Source: Aurifilum marmelostoma
Taxonomy: Eukaryota; Ascomycota; Sordariomycetes; Diaporthales; Cryphonectriaceae
Direction: 5' to 3'
NCBI GenBank assembly: GCA_027559495.1
Contig: JAMXSV010000028.1
Span: forward strand, 2,170,001 to 2,234,000
Length of the DNA: 64,000 nt
In this document: positions 23,619 through 34,600 of the stretch, piece by piece
Layout: each line of letters opens with the position of its first letter
How positions within the stretch are numbered: position 1 is the first letter of the stretch
Notes under the pieces: generated by a model
What the model saw: the letters and a program-made list of their open reading frames with translations, nothing else
What the model was told of the DNA's origin: nothing
The model's database searches: none
Made by a program: the position numbers and the translations under genes

Positions 23619-25748
23619 ATGGCAAGCGGCGCCACCGCGCCGCCTATAACAATGGCTAACCCTCCGCACTCCCTTCTCGACCAAGACACCAGTACCATAT
23701 CCTCTCCGCTCAGTGAGGTCGTTGAGGACAAGGACACGGAACACATGGATGTCGATATGAAGAGCGCCCCCTCCGAAGACGACGAGCACGAGCAAAGAGA
23801 GAACGGCGGAGCAGGCGAAGATCTCGCGGCCAACGAAGACTCCGACTCCCTGAGCGAGATCGACTCCGAGGCAAGCACAGAGCGGCTTTACGATACCCCG
23901 CGCAAGAGCAACGGACATCAGCTCAGCAATACAGCTTCCAATGCCGACTACGTGAAAGAGCCACAGTCCGACAAGATCCTCCGCTCCTACAATCGAAGCC
24001 CAAGTAAGCTACAAGAGAAGTCACAAGCTGATGTGGGCGTGGCCTCTGGCGACGACGACAATGAAGACGTCTCTGAAGGCTCTGCAGGTGAGAGCGAGGC
24101 TGAGTCGGACAAGGACGCTGGGAGATCGCACAGAACCTCTCGATCTCTACACCGTGAGACCCGACAGTCGCACGTCGTGGCAGGCGACGAGCCCTCGACT
24201 GATTCAAGGAAGCGCAAGCGACTGGCTGCCACAGGGCAGTCTAGCGACAACGAGCATCCCCGGAAGAGAGCGAACTCAGTCATCGAGCCTAGCGACGCGG
24301 TGTCTCCATTGACCAAGGTGCTGCCTGAAGATCTGGGGCGAGCGACTAGCTCAACAGGGGGCAAGAGCGCTGAGCAATCTGGTGCTGAGAACGACGACAC
24401 AATAATCAAGGAGGACGTCGAGACCATAGCAGAGTCGGTCGAAAAGCCTCCTACAAATGAGCTTATAACCAGATCTAGGAAATCGAGGCGCAGTACTCCT
24501 CGGAGGTGGAAAGCTTCTGCAGACGATGCCCCGCCGGAGGCCCAGGAGACAGAAGAGCCACCTGCAGAAGACCACGACCAGCCAGCAGAGGATGAACCGA
24601 TTGAGACGGCCGAGGTTGACGAGGAGGCTGAGATTGCGCACAAAAATGAAGAAGAATGTGAGCAGCTTCAATCCGTCAATCACCAATACCTTGTCACGAC
24701 TGACCCATTGCCTGCAGTGGAGAGAAAACGACATGCCTTCGACGCACTAGGAGCGATTGAGAAACAATTTGCGATTCTGCGAGATCGGTAGGTGACCCTT
24801 TCTGGTAATCCTGGCGAACTTCCAAGGCCTATGCTGCTGACACACTCTACTGTTCAGACTGTACGACGAGCGACTCGCCCAACTAGACGAAGAGCAGGCG
24901 TTATTGGAGGGCGACAACCCGACCCATCCCGAGTACCTCGCAATGATGCAATGCATCGACAGCCGCCGTGACGAAAAGCTGAGGGTAACCGAGATCGAGT
25001 ACGAATACAATATGGAAGCCCTGGACCGCTGGGCCGTGGCCCGTCGAGCCCAGATCTTGTCTCAATTCTACCAGAGCGTGCGCGAATCAAGAGAAAAGAC
25101 ACTGGACGAGCTTGGGAGACAATGGTACGAGATACAACATGAGCGCAGGAAGAACGCCAACCCGATACCGGATTACGGGTTCCGCTTTCCGAAGACCAAG
25201 GCGCTGCAGAAGAAGCAGGCGATTGCGCACAGCAAAGAGACTTCGATCTTGGCTGGAGTTGCGCAACACCATGGGTTCCCTGCTGCGCCCGAGATGAAGG
25301 CTGCATCGCGGGCTGAGATCGAAGACGACTTTGAAGCCATGCATGTGAGTATTAGAGCCTCAAACATGGAGAAGCGGGACGTGTGTGCTGATGTGGGTGG
25401 CAGCGAGCTCGACACAGCGTGATGGGCTCCGCGCAGCAAGTACAGCCCGCCCTTAATGAGTATGGAGCAGTGCCCTTTGGACGAACCCTAGGACCGGCCG
25501 GGGAGCAGTTCTTGGAGCAGACACCATGGGCCAACCCAAAGCACCCATCACATGGCTCACGACGGCACTCGCATGGCGCTTATGCCGGCCCACCAGCGTT
25601 TTCGAACCAGACGAAAACGCTACATCAACAAGCCGGCGCTACCTGGTATGCAAATGGCCAAGTAAATGGAGACTCGGGGCACAAACATGCGCCGGGGGCA
25701 GATCAAGAGACAGGGCACGCGCGGAAAATGGCAGAAGCTCGCCAGTAA
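23619..25748 (+). CDS. DEP1: Sds3/Dep1-family subunit of the Rpd3 histone deacetylase complex
   Basis: Chromatin repressor component that bridges Sin3 and Rpd3 in the large Rpd3 complex. Exons are 23619-24787, 24858-25344 and 25404-25748, coding 666 aa, with codon-exact junctions (CG|A and phase 0). The first 370 residues are acidic and serine-rich, with basic clusters (RKRKRLAATG, RKSRRSTPRR). The Sds3-like domain spans about 375-510: AFDALGAIEKQFAILRDRL, then LDEEQALLEGDNPTHPEYL and coiled-coil helices with YEYNMEALDRWAVARRAQI. A conserved C-terminal piece in exon 3 (NEYGAVPFGRTLGPAG) supports the last intron. Domain assignment is firm. Whether it should be named Dep1 or Sds3 is less certain. 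Confidence 0.85.
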
Positions 25749-26359
25749 ATCTGAGCGTGAGACTATTTACCATTTGCATGCGCCGTGCGGGTCTCGAATT
25801 CTTTAGAGTTGCGAAACCTCCTAGACTTCAAGGAGTTTTTAATCAGCTTATACCGGGACGGGCTTCTGGTTTCTTTACGCGGCGTCGGCCGGTCTGGTTA
25901 TGGGCGGCTCTTGATCGACATCAGCAGTCCTGGAGCTGTGTAAGACAATAGGAACAGCATTATATTGGGAGGAGTTATCCAAGAATTTTCCTTCTTAATG
26001 AATTGCAGCTACGAGTCAATCTTCGAGACGGCGTTGTTCGGGGTATTTTCGAGCGCCCTCTGAAGCCTCGTACTGGCAAAACGGCCCTAGATTAGATCCT
26101 TCTCGACTGTTCTTGCCGTCGTCGACAGAGTATTGTAGCTATACAAGCATGCGTCTGCGATCAGCACATACTGAATCCGCCAAGCCCAAGTCCACCAATT
26201 CTTGTGGGCACTCTTGTGCCTCATACCGACATGGTCCTCTGTATCTTGCTCTATTCCCACTCATATTGGTCATATCGTGCAGCCAAATATATACTGCCGA
26301 ACAGCCGCCCGTGTATGTCGTACAGTTGCCAAAGTTTAGACACAGCTTATTTTTTTCTT
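25749..26359. other. Convergent intergenic region
   Basis: Between the 3' ends of the DEP1-like gene (+) and COA3 (-). No gene seen. An ORF at 26113-26424 is AT-rich and overlaps COA3 on the opposite strand. Confidence 0.55.
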
Positions 26360-26753
26360 CTATTTTTTCGCTATCTCGGGGCTACCCTGCTGTGCCTGGT
26401 GAACAGGAACATCTGGTACCTTGACGTCTTCGAACTCGTCCTGACCGACGGCCTTGATCGTGTACAAGTCTGTTTGTTCAAGATCAGTCTTTGGGTACTC
26501 TCTGATGCAGTATTGCAAGTCTCGAAAGTGCGATGTCAACGTACAGACACCGGTGGCAAGCCCGGCCATGATCAGGCCCGTCACCGCATTCTTGACCAGA
26601 TATGGACGCCGCGCCCGAAGAAGGGCGGCGGACTGCGCGTTGGCTCGGGTATAGTAGCTGGAGTGGTCGTACCTGTTTTTCACAATTGATAAGTCAGTGG
26701 CCATGCTGGAGTAGCTTGCTTTGTGCATGAGATTCTTGATCTTACCCTGCCAT
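26360..26753 (-). CDS. COA3: Cytochrome c oxidase assembly factor 3
   Basis: Small inner-membrane protein that with Cox14 stabilises newly made Cox1 and links its translation to complex IV assembly. On the minus strand the exons are 26753-26746 (8 nt, ATGGCAGG), 26672-26545 and 26469-26360, coding 81 aa. Diagnostic features are the SAALLRARRPYLVKNAVTG approach to a single membrane helix (LIMAGLATGVYLYTI), followed by KAVGQDEFEDVKVPD, the COA3 signature. The last intron is open in the reading frame, so a naive ORF merges it. Splicing (GTACGT donor, AACAG acceptor) restores the family sequence at the helix end. Divergent from PTA1. Confidence 0.9.
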
Positions 26754-27624
26754 GTTGAAGAGAATCCTGGTCTTCGGCGTTGTCGGTTGCCAACAAAGAG
26801 AAAAGAGACAGGAAGAGTCGTCTGATGGCGGTAGAATCAGATGCCTGACTCTGTGACAAAAAAGTTGGGTTATGTAAGCTAGCCTGTGATCTCATCCGTC
26901 TACAGTGTGGCCGCTGGAGAGTTGCTTGGGGGGGGGGGGCGGTTTGTTCCTACTCCAAACAGGGGTAGCAGGGCCTGGCAGCTACCAAGCAGGGTTGGTA
27001 CCAAGTACAGTAAACCGTGAATGAGTTACTGCCGACGCGCTTAGGGTCGCTTTTCTAGGCTGCATCTGCTTTTTGACCACACTCAATCGTCATCTCTCTC
27101 ATCAACCACGACCCGCGCGTACCCAGCCTTTTGACAACACGGAGACGAGTCACAGCCGGCTGCTACCGAGCTCCAGACGGCATGTACATCGATTCATAAG
27201 GACGGCCTTTTCACATCAACTTGTATCTACTGGCGGAAGCAAAGAATGCGACTACAGACTGGGCAGGATCACCACAACACTAACGACGACTTTCAACAAA
27301 GCGACCCTCGCGCGTCACGGCAATTCTCCTTAACCTCGCTCCTTGGTCGCTCATTTCGGACGCATATTGCAAACTGATGATTCCTGCTGCTCCCTCTCCT
27401 TCTGCCTGCTTCAGCTCCTTCTCACCCTCCCCCAACCTCCAAACCCTTGACCACCTTTCTGGTTCTCCGCCTTGTCCCAGGCGCAACACCTCCATCCTCG
27501 TAGAGTAGAAGCTGGGACGTTGTCGGCCCTTCAGACAGACCTCTCATCTTCCACGAATTCAGACTTGCTCTCTGCAAGCTCTTGTACCTGGATCCTCTGC
27601 TGCTGCTGAAGCTCTCTGCCCACC
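26754..27624. promoter_or_regulatory. Divergent promoter region COA3 / PTA1
   Basis: 870 bp with a G9-10 run near 26929-26939 and a C/T-rich leader ahead of PTA1 (27400-27600). No further gene was detected. Confidence 0.5.
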
Positions 27625-30215
27625 ATGGCGGCCGGCGACGTACAATCCGTGAGCGAGCAGCTCAAGCAGCTGAACGAGGCCAAGAAGGCCGTCCTCAGCG
27701 ACCCGCAGGCCTATTACTCGCAAATCATGGTGGGCATCCTGCCACTCGCCAGCCCCAATACCAACGTCGAGCTGCGCAGATGGGCCACCAACTTTATCGC
27801 CGAGGCCTTTGCGACACCCGCTCTGCCTGGCCGCGACAAGGAGGGCATGAGCTTGCAGGTCGTCGGTCACCTGCGCGCCCTGCTGGAGAATCCCAAGGAG
27901 GACCCGTATGTTTTGAAGAGCGCCATCCAGGCGGCGGCGAGCATATACCCACATGCGACGCGATGGATGTATGTCTGACCTCCTCAGTACTGCTGTTGTT
28001 CCTGGGTAGCTTGTCCCGGTTTGCTGCCGGGCGGGACCTTCTTGTCGTGCTCTGTGTTTCTGTGCCCTTTCTTGGAGCAGGTATTATATGCATAGTCTCT
28101 GGGTGGCTTCGCTGACACAAACCTTTTCTCGTTAGCATACACAACTCATACGAACGAGGACCGTGGGATGAGCTGATGGCTATCAAACAGAGGATACTAC
28201 GGATATGGGACGATGCTGCCTCTGTTTTGAAGGCCTGCTGTATCAAGTTCGCTCAGCGTGTGGTTCTTGCACAAACAACAGCCGTCAACATGGACAAGGT
28301 AAGATTCTTTGTAGATCTGCGGTGCTCGTCCGAGGACTGAAATCTGGATAAAAGCAGCGCAATGGTTTGGAGGTGTCATTGGGAATGGTCCCGGCAGACC
28401 ACCCTTTCCTCGACGTTAGACAACTTGAAGCGGAGGCTACCGGTCTTCTCGACAGGATGCTCAGTGTGCTTCAGGATAATAGCAGGTAAGAAGCGGACGA
28501 CCCCTGTTCGACGCCATCGGAACCTTTACTGATACAGCAGCTTCTCACCTGCAGTGATGCTATTGTAGTAGATGGAACATTGAATTGTCTGTCCATCCTC
28601 ATCCGCTCTAGACCCTCCACGTCCAACCGGATTCTCAATGCTGTCTTGGGCTTCAACCCGCTCAAGCTCGCAAACTCCCCCTTGACCCCCAGAACGCGTG
28701 TGCTTGTCAAGTCCATGGAGAAGACGACGAGGCAACTCTTGGTGCACCTTCTCAGACGGTATGTGGCTCGATCCTCAGATCCAGGAGAGACGAGACTGAC
28801 GAACACTACCAGGGATCCGCAGAACCCATGGGCACCCCGGATGCATGCTCACATAGAGCGGCTCATGCGCTCGCGGGCTGAGATCCTCGAAGGGGCCGGT
28901 ACCAAGCGGCACTTGGCCGAACAACAACTATACGGAGACGCCAAGCGGCAGAAGATGATGGAGCCTGTCCAGGCACAAATCGCCCCGCCGGCACACCCTC
29001 CCAACAGTCTTGCCGCCCTCTTCACCCTGCCCGGCACCCCGTCTCTGCAAGCCATCGATGCAGCCCAGGTACCGGTGGCTGTGGCGGCCAAGATTGTTGT
29101 GGCAACACTCTCGAGGATAGATCCTCAGGCTCTCGACCGGGCCGTCAAGGCCGTAAGCGAGCGCATCGCGGTCAAGGCTGCTGCACAGGCTCCAGTATTA
29201 AATCCAGATACCGCGCCTCTTGACGTGGAGGACGACGATGACTACGAGCCGGACTACATGCTGGCCGAGGATACGGAACAGATTCTAAACAAACTAGACG
29301 GCACGCCTCGAGTCGAGCAGCAGCAGCAGGCGGATGCTACATCATTGGCACTGGGCCCATTCAAACTGCCGCCGCCACCAACACTCACACCTGAAGCTGC
29401 AGCATCCGCCGGTCAGGTGACGGTAGCTCGGGTCCTTGAGGCGGTGAAGGTCTTGGAAGATCCACCTGCGAAGAAGACCAGAGCTGGCATCAACCGGCTC
29501 GCGGCAAACTCGTACGATAGGGAGTCCATGCTGACTTTTATTGTCCGCCTGGGCACCCGCTCGGGGGCTGGCCTTGAGGAGACTGATATCAAAGCCGAGG
29601 ACAGCAATGCAATAGTGCCTCGCAACCCATTGAATGGTAATGCCATCCGCGAACGGCTGTACGCATATGTGCTCGAGGACTTCCGCAAGCGCGTCGACAT
29701 TGCGGTCGCATGGCTCTGCGAGGAGTGGTACAATGACAACCTGGCAAGGCAGCAGAGCTCCGACGCGCCGCTGCACTACATCAAGTGGGCCAGCAAACTC
29801 GTCGAGGGCTTCTTCCCTTATCTAAACCCCTCGGACAAAGTTCTCATGCGGTTCCTGGGCGAAATACCGGAGCTCAATAAGGAGATCCTGACCAAGGTTA
29901 CGCACCTGTGTGCCGATCCGGCCATGGTCCAGCTAGCCCTGACGACTTTACTTTATCTTGTCATGATGAAGCCACCGGTGAGGGATATGGCGTTGGACAC
30001 GGTTCAGGACATCTGGGTCGAGTGTAAGTATTCCCTTGGTAATTCGTCGTCTTGTGATGAGTGAGGAAGTGTAGCTGATTCCATTTCCAGACGAGGATGC
30101 CCGACCCATGGCGGCCAAGTATCTCAGCAAATGGCGTCCGGGCTTCATAGCGTCGCAGACTGGGGGCGCTGAGAGCAACGACGCAGCTGCTCTACCACCC
30201 GCTGTTGCCATCTGA
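27625..30215 (+). CDS. PTA1: Symplekin/Pta1 mRNA 3'-end processing factor
   Basis: Scaffold of the cleavage and polyadenylation factor complex in the nucleus. The exons are 27625-27968, 28136-28298, 28358-28485, 28555-28758, 28813-30023 and 30091-30215. They code about 724 aa. The N-terminal DUF3453 HEAT-like region reads through exons 1-4, with QLNEAKKAVLSDPQAYYSQI and LRRWATNFIAEAFATP. It continues as SYERGPWDELMAIKQRIL, then VVDGTLNCLSILIRSRP. The C-terminal part contains YIKWASKLVEGFFPYLNPSD and ITKVTHLCADP-like helical blocks (here ILTKVTHLCADPAMV). The 54-bp intron 4 is open in frame. A middle acidic linker (about 380-400) precedes the second helical region. The family call is firm. The protein is slightly shorter than yeast Pta1 (785 aa). 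Confidence 0.92.
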
Positions 30216-31600
30216 GCTGCTCTGGCGGTTCATACAAAGGGGACACCGATCTCGTCTCCTCGGAGTCTCTGGACTTTTCCTTCCTTTGGCAAACAACAGC
30301 CAGTGTAAAGCAGATCATCGATCGGGTTAGGGAGTGCCTAAGCATAGCACGGGTTCATTATAGGAAAAGAATGGGAAAAGGTTGCGACTGTTGTGCGTTG
30401 ATTGGCATGTTGCCCGTCCATCGACTGGGGTTTCTTTTGGGGCATTTGACAGCCTTCTGCAGGACATTTCCGCACTTGTGAATATTTCATATACCTATTA
30501 TACTGTGGGATGCGGGAACCACAAAGAGAGAACGAGGTCAATTAGGGCTCTACTCATTTACTATAATTATTGGCAAGGCTTTTTCTTGCCGATAAGGAAG
30601 AGCATATGTGCTTGAGATAAATAACAGATCTCGATATCACCATATAGCCATCAAGCGTAATGACGTGGTCGTTATATATTCGCCTGGGGCGGTGAAGGAC
30701 TGACTTAATGACTAGGGTTACCCGTGGGCACCACGCTAGCCTCGCTGGCCCACTACTTCCGTTCCCCGTAGGAGGTGCCATATGTGATGGGCTGAGGTTG
30801 TACCTCAGCTATATAAGCCTGGCTAGGTAGCCTAACAAGCGGTTAGGTTATTACGTACCCTTTGGCTCAGGCATCCTGAGTCAAGGTAGCCAGCTCTGGT
30901 CGGCTGAGGGCAGCAGGCGCTAGCCAGTCCTGGAGCCCTCTCGGGCCAGCCCCTCACACTTAAGATAGCTTTAAAAGCAAATATATTAAACTTGCTTGTA
31001 GAATTAAACATATTCAAGTTTATTTGCTTATATAATGCGGCTATATTAAGCGACTGCAGCGTGCTTTTGCTGTCTTCTGCTATAAATTTCACAGAGATAG
31101 GGGCTGGGCGGCCCGTAACATCGCAGCGCTCGTGAAAGTCTACGACTACAGAGTCGATAGTTACGCTACATATATGGCTATAGCGGTCATCAAACGGATC
31201 TTGCTCCAGAATCGTGACCTTAGGCCATAGAAGAGACCTGCAACCGAGACACCAACCTAGCTCATTGTTAGCTGGTCTCGTATTGTGATCATGCACGAGG
31301 CGAGGGAATGCTCAGAAGTTGGGAACTGGAAAGTAGACTCCTATGATAGGCGCGAGGGCGAGGCCAAAGGGAAAGAAGACGGTCGAGGAAAGGCTGAACG
31401 AGAAAGTCGAGGCTCAGGAGACTGCAGACGAGCAAGGCTTATAGGACAATACGCTAAGAAAGTCGAGAAAGGATAGAAGCGATGGGAATGTTTACAAGGC
31501 GGAAGTGAATAGCAGCTGTCTTGGTGACTGGCCGGTCGCTACTAACTGGCCGTACCTTGTTACTTAGTCCCTCGGACATTGTCCTCGTCAATTTTCCTCA
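30216..31600. other. Gene-free flank with TpA-rich stretch left of the PKS cluster
   Basis: No supported gene across 1.4 kb. From about 30960 to 31060 the sequence becomes AT- and TA-rich and resembles degenerate, possibly RIP-mutated repeat DNA. The ORF at 30832-31296 on the minus strand spans this part but does not look like any protein family I know. Confidence 0.5.
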
Positions 31601-34600
31601 TCAGCCTCTGAAGTGACTGCTCTGAGCTGCTCGCTTTGCAACCTCTTCAAGCGAAGTGTTCCCAAGTAACGTGAAAACCTGGACCTCCGCACCTATCTCC
31701 CGCGCAAACCAATTCTTCAAATCGATTGCAACCAGCGAATCTATCCCGCAAGCATGCACGGGTTTGGTTTCGTCTACATCCACAACCTGAAGCCCAAGAA
31801 CCTGTGCAATCTTTGCTTTGAACCACTCTGTCACGTGTGAGCCTGCCACGTCGTCTGACGGTGCTTCTGACAATTCTGCAGCATAATCAATGACCCCTGA
31901 CCCATCCGCTGCGGCAGTTGACGCTGTATCCATCCGGAACAACTGCCTGAAAATCGGGCGGTAGAAGGAGTGGTGCACATCAATGCCTTTAGCTCGAATA
32001 GCTGCGACAGTTTCAATGCCAACAAGCACCTGAGCCTCCGTGGATGGCAGAATAGGGAGCTCAGGGTTGCAATAATAGTCCATCAGGGCAAGAAGCTCGT
32101 CTTGACGGATATCCATGAACTGTCCGAAGCGGCGTAAAGTCCCGAGAAGATCTGCGTCCTCAGCAATGATGCCCTCTCCCATCATCATCCCTAGGTCAAT
32201 GGAAACCGCTTTTTCGCCGAGCGAAATGCGATATTGTGCTAGGGCATCTTGATATACGTTAGCTGCGGCATAATTGGCTTGAGCTCGCCCGCCAAAGATG
32301 CCGTTGACAGAGGCGAGCATCACGAAAAAGTCTAGCTTCTGTGGTAGAGCGACGTGCAGGTTCCATGAACTTGTAGCTTTCGACTGGACGCATACGTTCC
32401 AATCGTCATAAGACATATTAGGGAAGAGATTATCCTGAGCATATGTTAGTATAGAGTAGACTTCATCCACAAAACACTAGGCAAAGATCCGAGGAAGTAA
32501 TCTCACCCTTAGGACAGTTGTGCTCTGTACACACCCTCTGATAGGGGGCATTGACTTGGTCAGGCCTTCAATGACACATTTGAGCTCAGCGAAGTTGGCG
32601 AGGTCAACCAAAGGAGTCTCCAATCGTACTCCACGAGCCGTGAGGTCACTCACAAGTGCTCTCGCGGCATCCGATGTTGGACCGGACCGTGAGAGCAAGA
32701 CGAGATTGCGTGCACCATGATGTACCATCCATTGGGCGATGCTTCGACCGAGACCTCCAAGGCCGCCACCAATAATGTATGTGGCAGTTTCTGCAAAGCG
32801 AGACGCCGGCTTGACCCGGACGTTCGCCTGGTGAGTTTGAAGTCAGCAACGTGTGAGCATCTGGAGTAGTACAATTGATGGCACAACACTCTGATTGACG
32901 GCAACTTTACCTGAATGTCCATATGTGGGCCAAGCATCACGACTCTTTTCCCCCACAATTCTCTGTCCTCGAATTGGACAAGAGCTTCCTTGACTTGGCT
33001 CGCAGAGAAGCATTGGAGTGGCTGCGGCGGCCCCAAATGATGTGTGAAGGCTATCTTCAATGCATCTTGAAAGATTTCACCTGCCAAATCGGGTTTGGTC
33101 TGCATGAGATCCATCAGGTTGATGGAACACCGCGTGGTATTTGCATGAAGTTCCTGACTAGACAATTCCGGACTCGAATGTGGTAGTGTGAGCAAGCTGG
33201 TATCAACAAGCCGACCGCATGTCGCAAGACATGCCGAAAGCTCTGTGGCTGTATCCGAGATTGCACCAATTATGACGTCTATGCCGTTCCCATTAGTAGT
33301 CTCATAGATTCTGCCAAGAACTCCCGCATCCTCTGTAATGAAGATGTCTGTTTTGGACACGGACAAGTTGTCGGCGAGAAACTTCGCTTTGGTGGCCGAA
33401 GTGGTTGTGACCAGAACACGAGCGCCGATATTGCGTGCTAGCTGGATTGCCATCTGACCAATGCAGCTAGTGCCTTGGTGTATAAGCACAGTGTCTCCCT
33501 TCCGTAATCGAACCGAGTCGACTAAAGCATGATAAGCCATCCACTGTGCAACTGGCATCGACGCAGCTTCAGCTAGACTTAGCTGGGGAGGGACTGCAAC
33601 GACGAATGCTTTATGGGCTCGCACGATGGAACGGGCTGTGCATCGAGTAAGAACGCAGACTCGGTCCCCAACTTGGAACCCAGATTGGGAACCAGCAAGT
33701 CTGATTACACCAGCACATTCCATCCCCAGAGTCGTTTCATCGATATCTCCTTTTGCAACGAGGTGATCTCGAAAGGTCAGGCCCACTGCTTGCACATCCA
33801 CGTCGACTTGGTCGGCCTTCAGACTGCACTCGTCTCTAGTGGCATCATGTTCATCCGTCTCATCCCATTCTAAGGTTCGCATGTGGCCTGGTGACAAGTG
33901 TAGGGAAACTTGCGTATCAGCACTTAGTCGAACCTCCCTAGTCTCGCGCGAGCAGATTGACTTTGCCACCCTTGTGTCCATCATAATGTCTTTTGAGACA
34001 CGGCAGATCTCGATTCGGCCGTGAGTGACAACATAGTTGTTCTCCACGTTTTCAACTGGAAGATCAAGGATATCTTGAGTGAGCTTGGAGATGAGAGGCA
34101 GTTCTCGAGTCAACTCGAGATCACCTCTTTCCAAAGACAGATGGGTGAATTTTCGGGAAGAGTCTTCAGACATCCAAGAACGACCGAGACCATAGGCTAG
34201 ATGTTGTCCAGGCTGAGTCTCGACAGATCGGGCCGGTTTTGCTACCCAGAGGATATTCTTTGTCTGGATCAGAACAGACTGCAGGCTCTTGTAGTCAGCT
34301 GCGGTAATCTGGCTGAGGAACTCGGCGCATATTTCCATCACAAAGATGACGAGACTTGAATCGGACATTTTTGATTCCGCAAGCTCTGTCAGAGTACAAA
34401 TTCTGACAGTATGAGAGGTGTCCGCCAATAAGAGTGTTCGGACACCGCTTGCACAATGGAGCTGGACATCGGTATGTCCGTCCACGGCAATGTAGAACTG
34501 TCGTGAAGGTCTGGCAGGAGAGCCAACCACGCTAGCCGCGGCAGTAGAGACTATGATGCTCGCAGTCTGGCAGTACGGCTCCTCCTGGCCAGGGATATCA

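Noticed and set aside
26204..26689. 161-codon plus-strand ORF over COA3
   Set aside because: Opposite strand codes the COA3 signature once two introns are removed.
30832..31296. 154-codon minus-strand ORF in the left flank of the cluster
   Set aside because: Spans a composition shift and TA-rich relic; no family resemblance, so not annotated as a gene.
31601..32470. Separate KR-ACP protein downstream of the PKS
   Set aside because: A GTGAGA..CTCAG intron joins it in phase 0 to the preceding KR exon, completing the KR domain.
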